Positions 7,320 through 16,506 of a DNA stretch of 64,000 nucleotides are shown piece by piece. Both the position numbers and the translations under genes were made by a program. The stretch is from Methylobacterium sp. E-066. GTDB taxonomy: Bacteria; Pseudomonadota; Alphaproteobacteria; Rhizobiales; Beijerinckiaceae. The stretch covers positions 1-64,000 of the forward strand of contig NZ_JAKSYO010000203.1 of NCBI RefSeq assembly GCF_022829635.1, read 5' to 3'. The notes under the pieces were generated by a model that made no database searches, had not been told where the DNA came from, and was given only the letters and a program-made list of their open reading frames with translations. Each line of letters opens with the position of its first letter. The stretch's first letter is position 1.

Positions 7320-7716
7320 CGCGCATTCCTCCTGTCCGATGCATGCCCAATTCCATCTGCGGCTCGGGACATGCGGTCCGTTGCTCGGGGTGAGCAACGC
7401 GGTCAGGTTGCTGTGTTGGACAGGCCATGCATAGCCGTAAATCCGAGCTAACCTGTGTTGGCTACGCCTTTTGGATAAAAATGTGCTTGATTTCCGGGAA
7501 TATGCTCGGATAATTATCGTCGAATGCAATAATCGTGCAAGCCGTTGATGAGAACGGATTATAATGGCATTTCATTATCGGAATTCGCTCGAGAAAATGC
7601 AGATATCGGAGGCGAACATTGGGGTTTTGGTTGTAATGCCAGTGCGGTATATTGATTAGAAAGCGGATTCATCCTCCGATGCCGATAGAGTCCGCGGTAA
7701 GGGAAGGGACGCGGCG
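7320..7716. other. Divergent promoter region, Gly-Asn genes and kinase
   Basis: This 397-bp stretch separates the minus-strand Gly-Asn gene from the plus-strand kinase. It includes an AT-rich part (about 7455-7670) unusual for the surroundings and probably drives both sides. No clear dyad operator was found, and no gene. Confidence 0.5.
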
Positions 7717-8865
7717 GTGCAGCGCTTGGAACGCACGCGATCGGGTCGGAGGATGGAAGCCCAGTACGGGCTCTCGGCGCGCGAGCTTCGCGAGACCCTC
7801 GACGAGGTCGGCATCTGCACGTGGTCGCTCGACCCCGCGAATGGCCGGGTCGCCATCTCCGAGAATTGCCACCCCATCCTCGGCGTGTCGGCGCGGCGCC
7901 TGACCGATCACGACGCCTTCCAGGCCGTCGTGCATCCCGAAGATCGCGCCGCACGGGCGGCGGCGGTCCGTGGCGCACTGGAGCACGGCGGTCGCTACAC
8001 CATCGAGTATCGCGTCCGCCAAGCCGACGGCGGGATAGGCTGGGTGCGCTCCCACGGGCGGGCCGAACTCGGTCGCGGCACGCGTCCGACCCGCTTCCGC
8101 GGCATCATCTACCGTATCGACGAGCATCGCCGGGCCGAGGCGCGCCTGCAGCGCCTCCAGGCCGATCTCATCCACGTCTCGCGCCTCTCCGCCATGGGCG
8201 AAATGGCTTCGGCGCTGGCCCACGAGCTCAACCAGCCGCTCGGAGCGATCAGCAACTACACGACCGCCTGCGACCACTTCCTCTCGGAGCCTGGAAACGA
8301 GCAGATCGATGCGGCCCGCAGCGCGCTCGCCGCCACTGCGCGGCAATCGCAGCGGGCGGGGGCCATCATCCGACGCGTGAGGGATTTCGTCACCCGGGGC
8401 GAGACGGACAGGCGGTCGGAGAGCGTCGCGGGGCTCCTCGAAGATGCCTGCGATCTTGCCCTCGTCGGAACCCGGGAACAGGGCGTCGAGACGCGGATCG
8501 ACCCGGGTCCACCCGGGATCCGCGTCCTCGCCGACCGCGTGCAGATCCAGCAGGTTCTGGTCAACCTGATCCGGAACGCCTGCGAGGCGATGCGGGACAG
8601 CGCATGCCGGAACCTGGCGATCGTCGCGACCGCGCAAGACGATGGCGCGGTCCGCATCAGCGTCTCGGATACCGGGCCGGGCATCGCGGAGGCGGTTGCC
8701 GAGAGCCTCTTCCTGCCCTTCGTCACGACCAAGTCGACCGGCATGGGCGTCGGCTTATCGGTGAGCCGGTCGATCGTGCAGGCGCATGGCGGCACGTTCA
8801 GGGTGGACCGTCCCGCCACGGGGGGCGCCACCTTCCACTTCACCCTGCCGGCGGCTGAGGACTGA
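7717..8865 (+). CDS. Soluble PAS-domain sensor histidine kinase (FixL-like)
   Basis: A 382-aa kinase with no membrane segment, hence cytoplasmic. A PAS/PAC domain covers about residues 25-137 (ILGVSARRLTDHDAFQAVVHPED, YTIEYRVRQADGG). The HisKA phosphoacceptor is His169 in ALAHELNQPLGAI. The HATPase region has N, G1 and G2 boxes (NLIRNACEAM, VSDTGPGIAE, GMGVGLSVSRSIV). The layout matches FixL/DctB-type kinases without the haem region being evident. GTG 7717 is taken as start; ATG 7753 is an alternative. Its stop is followed 1 nt later by the response regulator gene, so they are a cognate pair. Confidence 0.88.
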   Translation: MQRLERTRSGRRMEAQYGLSARELRETLDEVGICTWSLDPANGRVAISENCHPILGVSARRLTDHDAFQAVVHPEDRAARAAAVRGALEHGGRYTIEYRVRQADGGIGWVRSHGRAELGRGTRPTRFRGIIYRIDEHRRAEARLQRLQADLIHVSRLSAMGEMASALAHELNQPLGAISNYTTACDHFLSEPGNEQIDAARSALAATARQSQRAGAIIRRVRDFVTRGETDRRSESVAGLLEDACDLALVGTREQGVETRIDPGPPGIRVLADRVQIQQVLVNLIRNACEAMRDSACRNLAIVATAQDDGAVRISVSDTGPGIAEAVAESLFLPFVTTKSTGMGVGLSVSRSIVQAHGGTFRVDRPATGGATFHFTLPAAED

Positions 8866-8866
8866 C

Positions 8867-9478
8867 ATGAAGACGGCCTCCATTTCGACGATCCACGTCG
8901 TGGATGATGACGAAGCGATGCGCCATTCGCTGGCACTCCTCCTCGGGGTGTTCGGGCATCGCGTCGCCGAGCATGCCGGCGCGGCGACGCTGCTGGAGGA
9001 GGCCAGCCGCCTGAACGGCTGCATCGTCGCCGATCTGCGCATGCCGCATATCGATGGCCTGGAGATGCTGGGCCGCCTCCGGGCTGCAGGCTCGATGGTG
9101 CCCGTCGTGATCATGACCGGACACGCGGACGTGCCGACCGCTGTGCGAGCCATGAAGCTCGGAGCCTGCGATGTTCTGGAAAAGCCGTTCGAGGCCCCCC
9201 TCCTGCTCGACGCGGTCCGGGCGGCCCTCGTCGGGGACGACGGCCCCCAACCGACCAGCGACGACGCGGACTTCGCAGAGCAGGTCAATCGCTTGACCGG
9301 GCGCGAGCGCGACGTGCTTCACCACGTCCTGCTCGGTCGCACCAACAAGGAGATCGGGCAGGTGCTCGATATCAGTTATCGCACTGTAGAAATCCATCGT
9401 GCTAAGGTCATGACCAAAACCGGTTGCGGATGTGTTCAGACTTTGGTACGAAGAGCCGCGAGAATATCCATGGTATAA
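8867..9478 (+). CDS. FixJ-like response regulator (receiver + LuxR HTH)
   Basis: This 203-aa regulator starts at ATG 8867, one base after the kinase stop, which indicates translational coupling. The receiver domain (about 8-120) shows the acidic pair DDDE at 13-16, the phosphoacceptor Asp56 in IVADLRMP, and the Lys switch in LEKPFEAP. A LuxR/GerE HTH follows (LTGRERDVLHHVLLGRTNKE, then ISYRTVEIHRAKVM). FixJ-family regulators activate transcription when phosphorylated. Flanking genes suggest targets among the Gly-Asn repeat genes or the MacAB-like operon, which is an inference. Confidence 0.9.
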   Translation: MKTASISTIHVVDDDEAMRHSLALLLGVFGHRVAEHAGAATLLEEASRLNGCIVADLRMPHIDGLEMLGRLRAAGSMVPVVIMTGHADVPTAVRAMKLGACDVLEKPFEAPLLLDAVRAALVGDDGPQPTSDDADFAEQVNRLTGRERDVLHHVLLGRTNKEIGQVLDISYRTVEIHRAKVMTKTGCGCVQTLVRRAARISMV

Positions 9479-9759
9479 AGATTTTTGCATTTTTTGGTCG
9501 ATATTCGGATCATTGCGGATTATATCTGTACTTCGGTATTGATATTTAAAAAACATGATCTGACTGTTGATTCAATTGATTTGGGCAATAAACGAACAAT
9601 CAAAAATATAAGTACAAATACTTACGGGTTCGGTGTGAGTTCCCAAGCGTAACAATTTCTGCAACCAAGTGGTCAAGGCCCGGGTGAAAACCCACGGTCG
9701 CAGCCGCCAGATCCGGGCCTCACCGGGCATGCGAAGCGGACAGGCGGGAGGTCTCGCAC

Positions 9760-11169
9760 ATGGCGCGCCGGTTGCCCAACAATCTGATGACGCTCGGCAT
9801 CGCGGCGGTCTCCGCCTTCGCCCTGCTCACCTACGCGAATCCCTATGTCGGCCTGTTCGGGTCCACACAGCGCGGATCGCCAGCGGCCGCTGCCGCGAAC
9901 GAGCCTGTCGCCCCCGTACCCGAAGCGGGCCGCTTCATCACGGCGCCGATCCAGCGCGGCGCCCTGGAGCAGCTCATCACCGCCACGGGGACCGTGCAGC
10001 CGGTCGACACCGTCGAGGTGGGCTCGCAGCTGGCGGGGCAGATCGCCCGGCTCTACGTGGACTTCAACGACCGGGTCCGCCTCGGCGATCCGCTCGCGGA
10101 GCTCGACCAGCGCAGCTTCATTGCCAAAGTCGAGGAGAACCGCGCGGCCCTCGACATGTCGGTGGCGAACGTGAAGGTTCAGCAGGCGCGTCTCGATCGG
10201 GCGCGGATCGACCTCGACAATGCCCGCGGCAACAAGGCCGTCCTTCAAGCCAAGGTCGAGAGTGCCCAGGCTGTGCAACTCGCGGCCGAGCGCAATCTCG
10301 ACCGGAAGATAGCCCTGCGCTCCCGCGAAGTCGCCTCGCCGGCCGCGTTGGAAGAGGCGCAGACCGATCTCGCCTCCCGGAAGGCGCAGGCGCGGGAAGC
10401 GAGTTCGGTGCTCGACCTCAACGGCTTCGCGGTAGAGGGCGCCTTGGCCGAGGTGCGGCGCCTCGAAGCGGAATTCACGCAGGCCCGCGCGGCGGTGCCC
10501 CAACGCCAGGCGAGCCTCCGAGGAGCCGAGATCGACCTCGACCGGACGGTGATCCGATCCCCCACGGACGGCGTGGTGGTCGGCCGCTTCGTCAACCAGG
10601 GGCAGACGCTGGCCGCGGGCCTGGATGTCCGAACCGCCTTCAACATCGCCAAGAACCTCGCCGAGATGGAGGTTCATGCCCGGGTGGACGAGACCGATAT
10701 CGGCCGGGTCGCGGCCGGGCAGCGCGCGACCTTCGGGGTGGACGCCTATCCGGGCCGGCGGTTCGAGGCCGTGGTCCGGCAGGTCCGCAAGGCGCCGCTC
10801 GTGACGCAGAACGTCGTCACCTACACGGTCGTCCTCAAGACCGACAATCGCGACGGCTTGCTCCTGCCCGGGATGACCGCCCTGGTGAAGCTGACGATCC
10901 ACAAGGACGAGGACGTCCTGAAGGTGCCGCTGGCGGCCCTGCGATTCCGCCCCGAAGGCAGCGTGCTCCGGGATCCGGCCGCTCCCTCGGTCTGGGTGCG
11001 GGGCGCTGATGGGGGCCTCGAAGCCGTCCGGGTCGAGACCGGAGCGACTAGTGCCGATCTGGTCGCGTTGCGGTCGGCCGGCCGCCTCGCCGAGGGCAGC
11101 GAGGTCGTGGTCGGGCAGGCCGAGATGCCGGCGGGGCGCCGTCTGTTCGGCGTGCGGCTGGGGTTCTGA
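9760..11169 (+). CDS. macA: MacA-like periplasmic adaptor (HlyD/RND family)
   Basis: A 469-aa membrane-fusion protein that links an inner-membrane ABC exporter to an outer-membrane TolC-type channel. An N-terminal anchor (MTLGIAAVSAFALLTYA) is followed by a lipoyl-like half (TATGTVQPVDTVEVGSQLAG), a long helical hairpin (about 125-260), the second lipoyl half (SPTDGVVVGRFVNQGQTLAA) and beta-barrel regions. GGAGG 8 nt before ATG 9760 fixes the start. The ATPase gene begins 1 nt after its stop. No TolC gene is nearby. The role is export of a peptide, lipid or small molecule; the substrate is unknown. Confidence 0.85.
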   Translation: MARRLPNNLMTLGIAAVSAFALLTYANPYVGLFGSTQRGSPAAAAANEPVAPVPEAGRFITAPIQRGALEQLITATGTVQPVDTVEVGSQLAGQIARLYVDFNDRVRLGDPLAELDQRSFIAKVEENRAALDMSVANVKVQQARLDRARIDLDNARGNKAVLQAKVESAQAVQLAAERNLDRKIALRSREVASPAALEEAQTDLASRKAQAREASSVLDLNGFAVEGALAEVRRLEAEFTQARAAVPQRQASLRGAEIDLDRTVIRSPTDGVVVGRFVNQGQTLAAGLDVRTAFNIAKNLAEMEVHARVDETDIGRVAAGQRATFGVDAYPGRRFEAVVRQVRKAPLVTQNVVTYTVVLKTDNRDGLLLPGMTALVKLTIHKDEDVLKVPLAALRFRPEGSVLRDPAAPSVWVRGADGGLEAVRVETGATSADLVALRSAGRLAEGSEVVVGQAEMPAGRRLFGVRLGF

Positions 11170-11170
11170 G

Positions 11171-11872
11171 ATGTCGCTCCTCGCCCTCGAAGCCGTGCAC
11201 CGGACGTTTCAGGTCGGGACCGTCCCGGTGCCGGTGATCCGCGACATCACCCTCGGAATCGAGGCGGGCGAGTGCGTCGCCATCATGGGTCCGTCCGGAT
11301 CGGGCAAGAGCACCCTGATGAACATGGTCGGGCTCCTCGACCGCCCGACCTCGGGGTCGATCCGCCTCGACGGCAAGGACACGGCGCGCCTGTCCGACGA
11401 TGCCCGGGCCCGGATGCGCCGGGACTGGATCGGCTTCGTGTTCCAATCCTACAACCTGCTCGCGCGCAGCACCGCGGTGGAGAACGTGGAACTGCCGCTG
11501 ATCTATGCCGGCATGGAGCCGCGCTTGCGCCGCCTGCGCGCCCGGGCCGCCCTGGAATCGGTGGGCATGTCCGCCCGGGAGACGCATTTCCCCTCGCAGC
11601 TCTCGGGGGGCGAGCAGCAGCGGGTGGCGATCGCCCGAGCCCTCGTCGGCGAGCCGGCGGTCCTGCTCGCCGATGAGCCGACCGGGGCGCTGGACAGCCG
11701 GACCGGCGCGGAGATCCTCGACTTGGTCCGCCAGCTCAACCGCGCTGGGCAGACCGTCGTGATGATCACCCACGACGCCCATGTGGCGGCCCATTGCGCG
11801 CGCACGGTCCACCTGCGGGACGGCCGGGTGGTCGGCGACGTGCGCCAGCCCGGGCGGGTGGTTGCCGCATGA
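11171..11872 (+). CDS. MacB/LolD-type ABC exporter ATPase
   Basis: A 233-aa ATPase with Walker A GPSGSGKST, Q-loop FVFQSYNLLARSTAVENVELP, signature LSGGEQQR, Walker B VLLADEPTGALD and switch His in MITHDAHVAAH. It belongs to the MacB/LolD/YknY class acting with FtsX-like permeases. In E. coli MacB this domain is fused to the permease; here it is a separate gene whose stop overlaps the permease start (ATGA at 11869-11872). It lies directly after the adaptor gene. ATG 11171 is the only start fitting the domain edge. Confidence 0.9.
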   Translation: MSLLALEAVHRTFQVGTVPVPVIRDITLGIEAGECVAIMGPSGSGKSTLMNMVGLLDRPTSGSIRLDGKDTARLSDDARARMRRDWIGFVFQSYNLLARSTAVENVELPLIYAGMEPRLRRLRARAALESVGMSARETHFPSQLSGGEQQRVAIARALVGEPAVLLADEPTGALDSRTGAEILDLVRQLNRAGQTVVMITHDAHVAAHCARTVHLRDGRVVGDVRQPGRVVAA

Positions 11873-13089
11873 GCCTGTCCCAGACCCTCCTCGTCGCGCT
11901 GCGGTCCCTGCGCCTGAACCCGATGCGCAGCTTCCTCACCATGCTCGGCATCGTGATCGGCGTCGCCTCGGTGGTGACGGTGCTGGCCATCGGCAGCGGA
12001 GCGCAGGGGCGGGTCGCCGAGCAGATCCGCGCCGTCGGCGCGAATGTCCTGATGATCAATCCCGGCGCCGCCCGGAAGGACGGGGTCCGGTTGAAGGCCG
12101 GCACCCGCCTGACGCTCACGGAGGGCGATGTGGCCGCGATCCTGGCGCAGGTGCCGCAGATCCGGGTCGCAGCCGGGTCCTTGTCCGGGAGCGCGCAGAT
12201 CGTGCGCGAGAGCCGGAACTGGAACACCACCGTCAACGGCACCACGAACGGGCACTTCCTCGTGCGCGACTGGACGCTGAAGGGCGGCCGCACCTTCAAC
12301 GGGACCGAGCAGAACACCGCCGCCAAGGTCGTCGTCCTGGGCAGTGCGGTGGCGAAGGAGCTGTTCGGACGCGACAACCCGGTCGGGGCCGAGGTGCGCA
12401 TCATGAGCGTGCCCTTCGAGGTGATCGGCGTGCTCGATGCCAAGGGACCGGACCAGGACGACGTGGTGTTCGTTCCTCTGGAGACGGCCAAGCTGCGCTT
12501 CCTCGGCAGCGCCAGCGGCGTGAACCGCGACGCCGTCGCCTACATCGTGGCCAAGGCCGTGTCGGACGAGGCGATGACCCGGGCGCGCACGGAGATCGAG
12601 GAGCTTTTGCGCCAGCGCCACCGCATCCTCGAAGGGCAGGAGGACGACTTCAAGGTCTCCGACCCGGCCGCCGCGATGGATGCCCAGCGCGGCGCCACGC
12701 GCACCATCGCGCTGCTGCTCACCTCCGTGGCGGGCGTGTCTCTGCTGGTCGGCGGGATCAGCATCATGAACATCATGACGGTCACGGTGACCGAGCGCAC
12801 CCGGGAGATCGGGATTCGGCGCGCGGTCGGCGCGCGCGGCACGGACATCCGGCTCCAGTTCCTCGCGGAGGCCCTGGTGCTCTGTCTGCTGGGCGGTCTG
12901 GCCGGCGTCGTCGTCGGGAGCGCGATCTCGCTGACGGTGGCCCGGTCGGCGGGCTGGGCGACGATCATCGACGCGCAGGCGATCGTCCTGTCAGTAGGAT
13001 TCTCGGCGCTGGTCGGCCTGTTCTTCGGATACTACCCGGCCCACCGAGCCTCTCGGCTCGATCCGGTCGATGCTCTCAAGATGGAATGA
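11869..13089 (+). CDS. MacB-type FtsX-like ABC permease
   Basis: A 406-aa permease. The first membrane helix (about 18-40, FLTMLGIVIGVASVVTVLAI) precedes a periplasmic MacB_PCD-like domain (about 45-240). Three helices at the C-terminus follow (about 280-395) with the FtsX signature MTVTVTERTREIGIRRAVGA. It acts as a mechanotransmission permease with the ATPase and MacA-like adaptor. The ATG overlaps the ATPase stop by 4 nt. The LuxR-type gene follows after 40 nt and may be in the operon. Confidence 0.9.
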   Translation: MSLSQTLLVALRSLRLNPMRSFLTMLGIVIGVASVVTVLAIGSGAQGRVAEQIRAVGANVLMINPGAARKDGVRLKAGTRLTLTEGDVAAILAQVPQIRVAAGSLSGSAQIVRESRNWNTTVNGTTNGHFLVRDWTLKGGRTFNGTEQNTAAKVVVLGSAVAKELFGRDNPVGAEVRIMSVPFEVIGVLDAKGPDQDDVVFVPLETAKLRFLGSASGVNRDAVAYIVAKAVSDEAMTRARTEIEELLRQRHRILEGQEDDFKVSDPAAAMDAQRGATRTIALLLTSVAGVSLLVGGISIMNIMTVTVTERTREIGIRRAVGARGTDIRLQFLAEALVLCLLGGLAGVVVGSAISLTVARSAGWATIIDAQAIVLSVGFSALVGLFFGYYPAHRASRLDPVDALKME

Positions 13090-13129
13090 TGGACCCGTCG
13101 GACGTGTTCCGGCGCAGAAGGAGGTAATG

Positions 13130-13411
13130 ATGATCCAACCGTCCGCGCGAACCGCTCTCGCCGACACCCGCCTCGCCTTGACCGCACGCGAGCGGGAGAT
13201 CATCCGGCATATAGCGCTCGGCGCGCAGAATGACGGCATCGCTTACGAGATGGGGATATCGACCAATACTGTTAAAACCCATATCGGCAACATCATGCGC
13301 AAATTCGGGCTGCACAACAGGACCCAGATCGCGATGCTGCTCACGCCCCATGTGACGCCCGCCGCACCCGTCCGGAACGGCCGTGTCCCGCCTGCTCGCC
13401 TCACGCCGTAG
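13130..13411 (+). CDS. Single-domain LuxR/GerE-type regulator, 93 aa
   Basis: The protein is almost only a LuxR HTH: LTAREREIIRHIALGAQNDG, then MGISTNTVKTHIGNIMRKFG, plus short tails. There is no receiver or ligand domain, so it is either constitutive or works by dimerising with another regulator. Two ATGs occur at 13127 and 13130; AGGAGG at 13119-13124 is better spaced for the second. It lies 40 nt after the MacB-like permease and faces the fourth Gly-Asn gene across 13 nt, tying it to this locus. Confidence 0.8.
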   Translation: MIQPSARTALADTRLALTAREREIIRHIALGAQNDGIAYEMGISTNTVKTHIGNIMRKFGLHNRTQIAMLLTPHVTPAAPVRNGRVPPARLTP

Positions 13412-13424
13412 CAGGTGGCGCCGG

Positions 13425-14042
13425 TCAGCGCGGGGGCTCTGCCTGGGCGCGCCGGCGCCGCTTCGCCGGGGCGCGGCGGGAAACGGCGGGCTCGAGCTCG
13501 GATCGGGTCTCCGCGCCGAGGTCGGTGACGGCGGGATAGTCCTCGGAGGGCGCAAAGCCGACCGCCCGCTGCGCCTCCGCGCCAGGGCCGGCGAGGCAGC
13601 GCACGCCCTCGACGGCCAGCGCCAGGGCGACGTCGGGATCGTTGCACAGGATCTGCGTGGCCGCGACCCTGTGGCCAAGGCTGTACAGGGTCCGGGCATA
13701 GAGGCGCAGGTTGCACCCCTTGTCGGTCAATGTGCCGCCGAGCGTGACGCCGATCCCGGGACCGGCCCCGCCGACGCTCGCGCTGCCGAGGCAACTCTCG
13801 ATCCCGGCGGCCGCCAGACCCGGCGCCCAAACGCTCGGCGTGTTCCGCCCGCTGCCGCCGCCGATGCTCACCGAACTCGACGAGCCCGCCGCCGCGGCGG
13901 CGGCCAGCGCGTTGTTGCTGCCGTTGCCGTTGCCATTCCCGTTGCCGGCTCCGGAATTGCCGTTCCCGTTCCCGGCGCCCACTTGAGCCTGCGCGGCCGT
14001 CGCCATCACGAGAGCGAGCCAGAGGAAGATCAGACGACTCAC
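13425..14042 (-). CDS. Gly-Asn secreted protein 4 with Cys-containing C-terminal domain
   Basis: The 205-aa product has a signal peptide (RLIFLWLALVMATAAQAQ), a short Gly-Asn stretch (GAGNGNGNSGAGNGNGNGNG), an Ala/Ser linker and a conserved-looking domain with four Cys (ESCLGSASV, DKGCNLRLYARTLYSLG, ATQILCNDPDVA, GVRCLAGP), then a disordered, basic Pro/Arg tail. I recall similar Cys domains in uncharacterised secreted rhizobial proteins. GTG 14042 is taken as start because GAGGG lies 6 nt upstream; TTG 14048 is possible. It could be a cap or anchor for the pure repeat proteins 1-3. Confidence 0.7.
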   Translation of the reverse strand: MSRLIFLWLALVMATAAQAQVGAGNGNGNSGAGNGNGNGNGSNNALAAAAAAGSSSSVSIGGGSGRNTPSVWAPGLAAAGIESCLGSASVGGAGPGIGVTLGGTLTDKGCNLRLYARTLYSLGHRVAATQILCNDPDVALALAVEGVRCLAGPGAEAQRAVGFAPSEDYPAVTDLGAETRSELEPAVSRRAPAKRRRRAQAEPPR

Positions 14043-14529
14043 GAGCAACCCTCACCTCGGCGAAGAGCAGCAGAGGCCACACGGCATCAGCCCATGGTTC
14101 AAAGTCTGCCGCAGCTCGTCAATGGCTCCTGCCGCCTGGAAGAGTACTCATGGCCTGAATACTTGCTCGTGCCTGGCGAATTTTGAGGCGTGCGGCAAAA
14201 ATAGCGACGCCCGTTCGGACGGCCTGACACCCGGTCCCTAAGCTTTAAGAACCATCCCATAGCGATATCATTCTGCGCCTCTCCGGACTGGTATTGTGGA
14301 TCGGGCTAAATCCGGACGGGACGGTTGTTGAGCGTGAGCGGTCTGCAGCGGGCCGATCGCGGAAACGTCGAGAGGGCCTTTGTCGGATATGTGCTGAGTT
14401 CGGCGTTTCCAGAATACCGAAATATGCCGACCTCTGCGTTCGAAAGTCTTCGACTGGCTGTTGGGCGGCCGCGTTGCGGCGACGCCGGGCGGTCGGAGCC
14501 CGCAACGTTCGAGCAGGGGGGTGCAGCAT
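14043..14529. other. Intergenic, nothing recognised
   Basis: About 490 bp between the minus-strand Gly-Asn gene and the end of the phosphatase gene. It should contain the promoter of the Gly-Asn gene near 14050-14250, where AT content rises. Open frames across it are short and have no ribosome sites. Confidence 0.4.
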
Positions 14530-15228
14530 TTACCGGTTGGCCCGGTCGACCTCCGCTCGGGCATCGGCAAGCGCCTGTTGAAATCCGCCGTCGCGCAGTA
14601 GCGCCTCGGCGATGATCGCGGCGGCGATCGTTCCGGCTTCGAGGTCGGACGGAAAATGCGTGCCGGCCTCGAAGCGGTTCCGGCCGTACTGGTCCGCACG
14701 GGCGAACAGGGCCTCCCGCTTCTCCGGCGCCAGGATCCCGAGCACGGTCGCCGCGAGATACCCGAAGGTCGCGTGGCCGCTCGGATACGATGTGCTGCCG
14801 GAACGGTGGCCGAAGGTGCGCAGATCCGGATCGAGGATGTAGGGCCGCTTGCGGCCGATCGCCGACTTGGCCGCCAGCACCGCCAATTCGCCGTCCTGGA
14901 ACACGCGCTCGATCAGGGCGGCGAGCTTCGGCATGTGGGCGGCCGTGAAGGCTGGCCCGAGCACGTCGGCGAAGCGGTCGAGGGTGCAGGGCAGGTCGGC
15001 GGTGATGCGCCGCTCGTCCTCCGTGGTTCGCGCAGCGACCGCCGCGCGCACGGCGGCGAGATCGGCAGCTTCCGCCGCGGAGCCCGGCTCCGGCGGCGGC
15101 GGCAGGACCCGCTGGAGCGCCAGCGCCTCCGGGTCGATCCAGGTGGCGTGCAGCTCGGCCGCCGCGAGGGGCGCCAAGGGAAGGGCGGCCCAGACGAGGG
15201 ACAGGAGCGCGCGGGACAGAGGGTGCAA
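14530..15228 (-). CDS. Class A non-specific acid phosphatase (PAP2 family)
   Basis: A 232-aa periplasmic phosphatase. The signal peptide ends near PLAPLAAAE. The three PAP2 motifs are complete: KSAIGRKRPY, SYPSGHAT and RNRFEAGTHFPSDLEAG, with the His of SGH and the His of GTHFPSD as catalytic residues. Length and order match bacterial class A acid phosphatases (PhoN/PhoC), which hydrolyse phosphate monoesters outside the cytoplasm. The start is TTG at 15228 with GGAG 8 nt upstream. It follows the MFS gene after 12 nt, so scavenging and uptake may be linked. Confidence 0.88.
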   Translation of the reverse strand: MHPLSRALLSLVWAALPLAPLAAAELHATWIDPEALALQRVLPPPPEPGSAAEAADLAAVRAAVAARTTEDERRITADLPCTLDRFADVLGPAFTAAHMPKLAALIERVFQDGELAVLAAKSAIGRKRPYILDPDLRTFGHRSGSTSYPSGHATFGYLAATVLGILAPEKREALFARADQYGRNRFEAGTHFPSDLEAGTIAAAIIAEALLRDGGFQQALADARAEVDRANR

Positions 15229-15240
15229 GGCGTGGGCTCC

Positions 15241-16506
15241 TCAGGCGTTTCCGGCCGGTGCGGGCTCGGGGCCGTCCCGCTTCGTGGCGGTCTCGGGCAG
15301 GGCGAGCCAGAGCAGCGCCAGGGCGAGGAGCGCGACGCCCCCGCAGACGAGATAGGCGGCCTGGAACCCCGCGTGCTGGACGAGGCTGCCCGCCACCACG
15401 AAGGAGAGCGCGGCGCCCGCGCCCTGGAGGGTGCCGACGAGCCCCTGCGCGAGGTTGTAGCGGCCGGTGCCGCGCATCACGTCGGCCAGGACCAGCGACT
15501 TTGACGCGCTCAGGAGCCCCGCGCCCACGCCGTCGAGGAGCTGTACCGCGATCAACCAGATCGGATCGCGCCAGAGCGTGTAGAGCAGCGCCCGGAACGG
15601 CAGGGCCACGAAGGCGGCGAACAGCAGCGGCTTGTGTCCCCAGCGGTCGGCCCGGCGGCCGACCAGGATGGCCATCGGCACCATCACGATCTGCGCGCCG
15701 ACGATGCAGACCGAGACGATGACCGACGACCATTCCGGCCGGTCCCGTCCGACCTCCTGGGCAACGAGGGTCAGCAGAGGCGCGTTGGCGAAGTGGAACA
15801 GGCCGACGCAGACGGCGAAGACGATGAGCGGCCGGTTGCCGAGAAGGGTCCGGAGACTTGCGGGTGCGGTGCCGGTGTCGCCCTCCGCCTCGCCGCGGGC
15901 CCTTCGCGCGTCGATCGCCCGGCGCGGGATCGAGAACAGGGCGGCGGCGGCCACGATGCACAGGGCCGGCACCAGCAGGAACACGACCCGATCCGGAAGC
16001 AGCCAGCCGATCCCGCCGATCAGCAGCGCGATGACGACGTTGCCGGTGCGCTCCAGGGCGGCGTTGCGCCCGAGCCGCCGGGTGAGCTGACGGCGCGGGA
16101 CCAGGCCGAGGGTGAGCGCGGCCACGGCGGGGCTCAGGATCGCCCCCGCCACCGCGAGGACGGTGGAGGCGATCAGGACCGGCCAGAAATGGGGCGCCAC
16201 GGCGATCACGGCGGTCGCCACCGCCAGGGCGATGAGCGCGGCGAGCAGCACGAGGCGCTTGTCGCGCACCGCGTCGATCGCGGCCCCGAGCGGCGCCTGG
16301 AACAGGATGCCGACGAGGCCCGCCACGGTCCCGACCAGCCCGACCGCGCCGTCGCTCCAGTCGCGCTTCACGTAGAGATAGACGTTGAGATACGGCTTGA
16401 TCGCGCCGTTCACGTCGACAAGCGCGAGGTTCAGCGCGTCGAGCGCGGCCGGTCTAAAACCCGTCCGTTGGGACCGCTGGGCCGGGCGGGCGTCGTCCTG
16501 ATCCAT
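15241..16506 (-). CDS. Major facilitator superfamily transporter
   Basis: A 421-aa, roughly 12-helix carrier. The loop 2-3 motif is degenerate (LGAAIDAVRDKR), and a related one in the second half reads GRRADRWGHKPLL. Long hydrophobic segments run throughout, for example LLFAAFVALPFRALLYTLW. The substrate is unknown. The ATG at 16506 is preferred over 16530, which has no ribosome site. It is first gene of a two-gene operon with the secreted acid phosphatase, suggesting a phosphorylated or dephosphorylated solute, but this is a guess. Confidence 0.85.
   Translation of the reverse strand: MDQDDARPAQRSQRTGFRPAALDALNLALVDVNGAIKPYLNVYLYVKRDWSDGAVGLVGTVAGLVGILFQAPLGAAIDAVRDKRLVLLAALIALAVATAVIAVAPHFWPVLIASTVLAVAGAILSPAVAALTLGLVPRRQLTRRLGRNAALERTGNVVIALLIGGIGWLLPDRVVFLLVPALCIVAAAALFSIPRRAIDARRARGEAEGDTGTAPASLRTLLGNRPLIVFAVCVGLFHFANAPLLTLVAQEVGRDRPEWSSVIVSVCIVGAQIVMVPMAILVGRRADRWGHKPLLFAAFVALPFRALLYTLWRDPIWLIAVQLLDGVGAGLLSASKSLVLADVMRGTGRYNLAQGLVGTLQGAGAALSFVVAGSLVQHAGFQAAYLVCGGVALLALALLWLALPETATKRDGPEPAPAGNA

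Noticed and set aside
6357..7451. 364-codon plus-strand frame rich in VAVAVA repeats
   Set aside because: Reverse reading of the Gly-Asn hexanucleotide repeats; no ribosome site or signal peptide.
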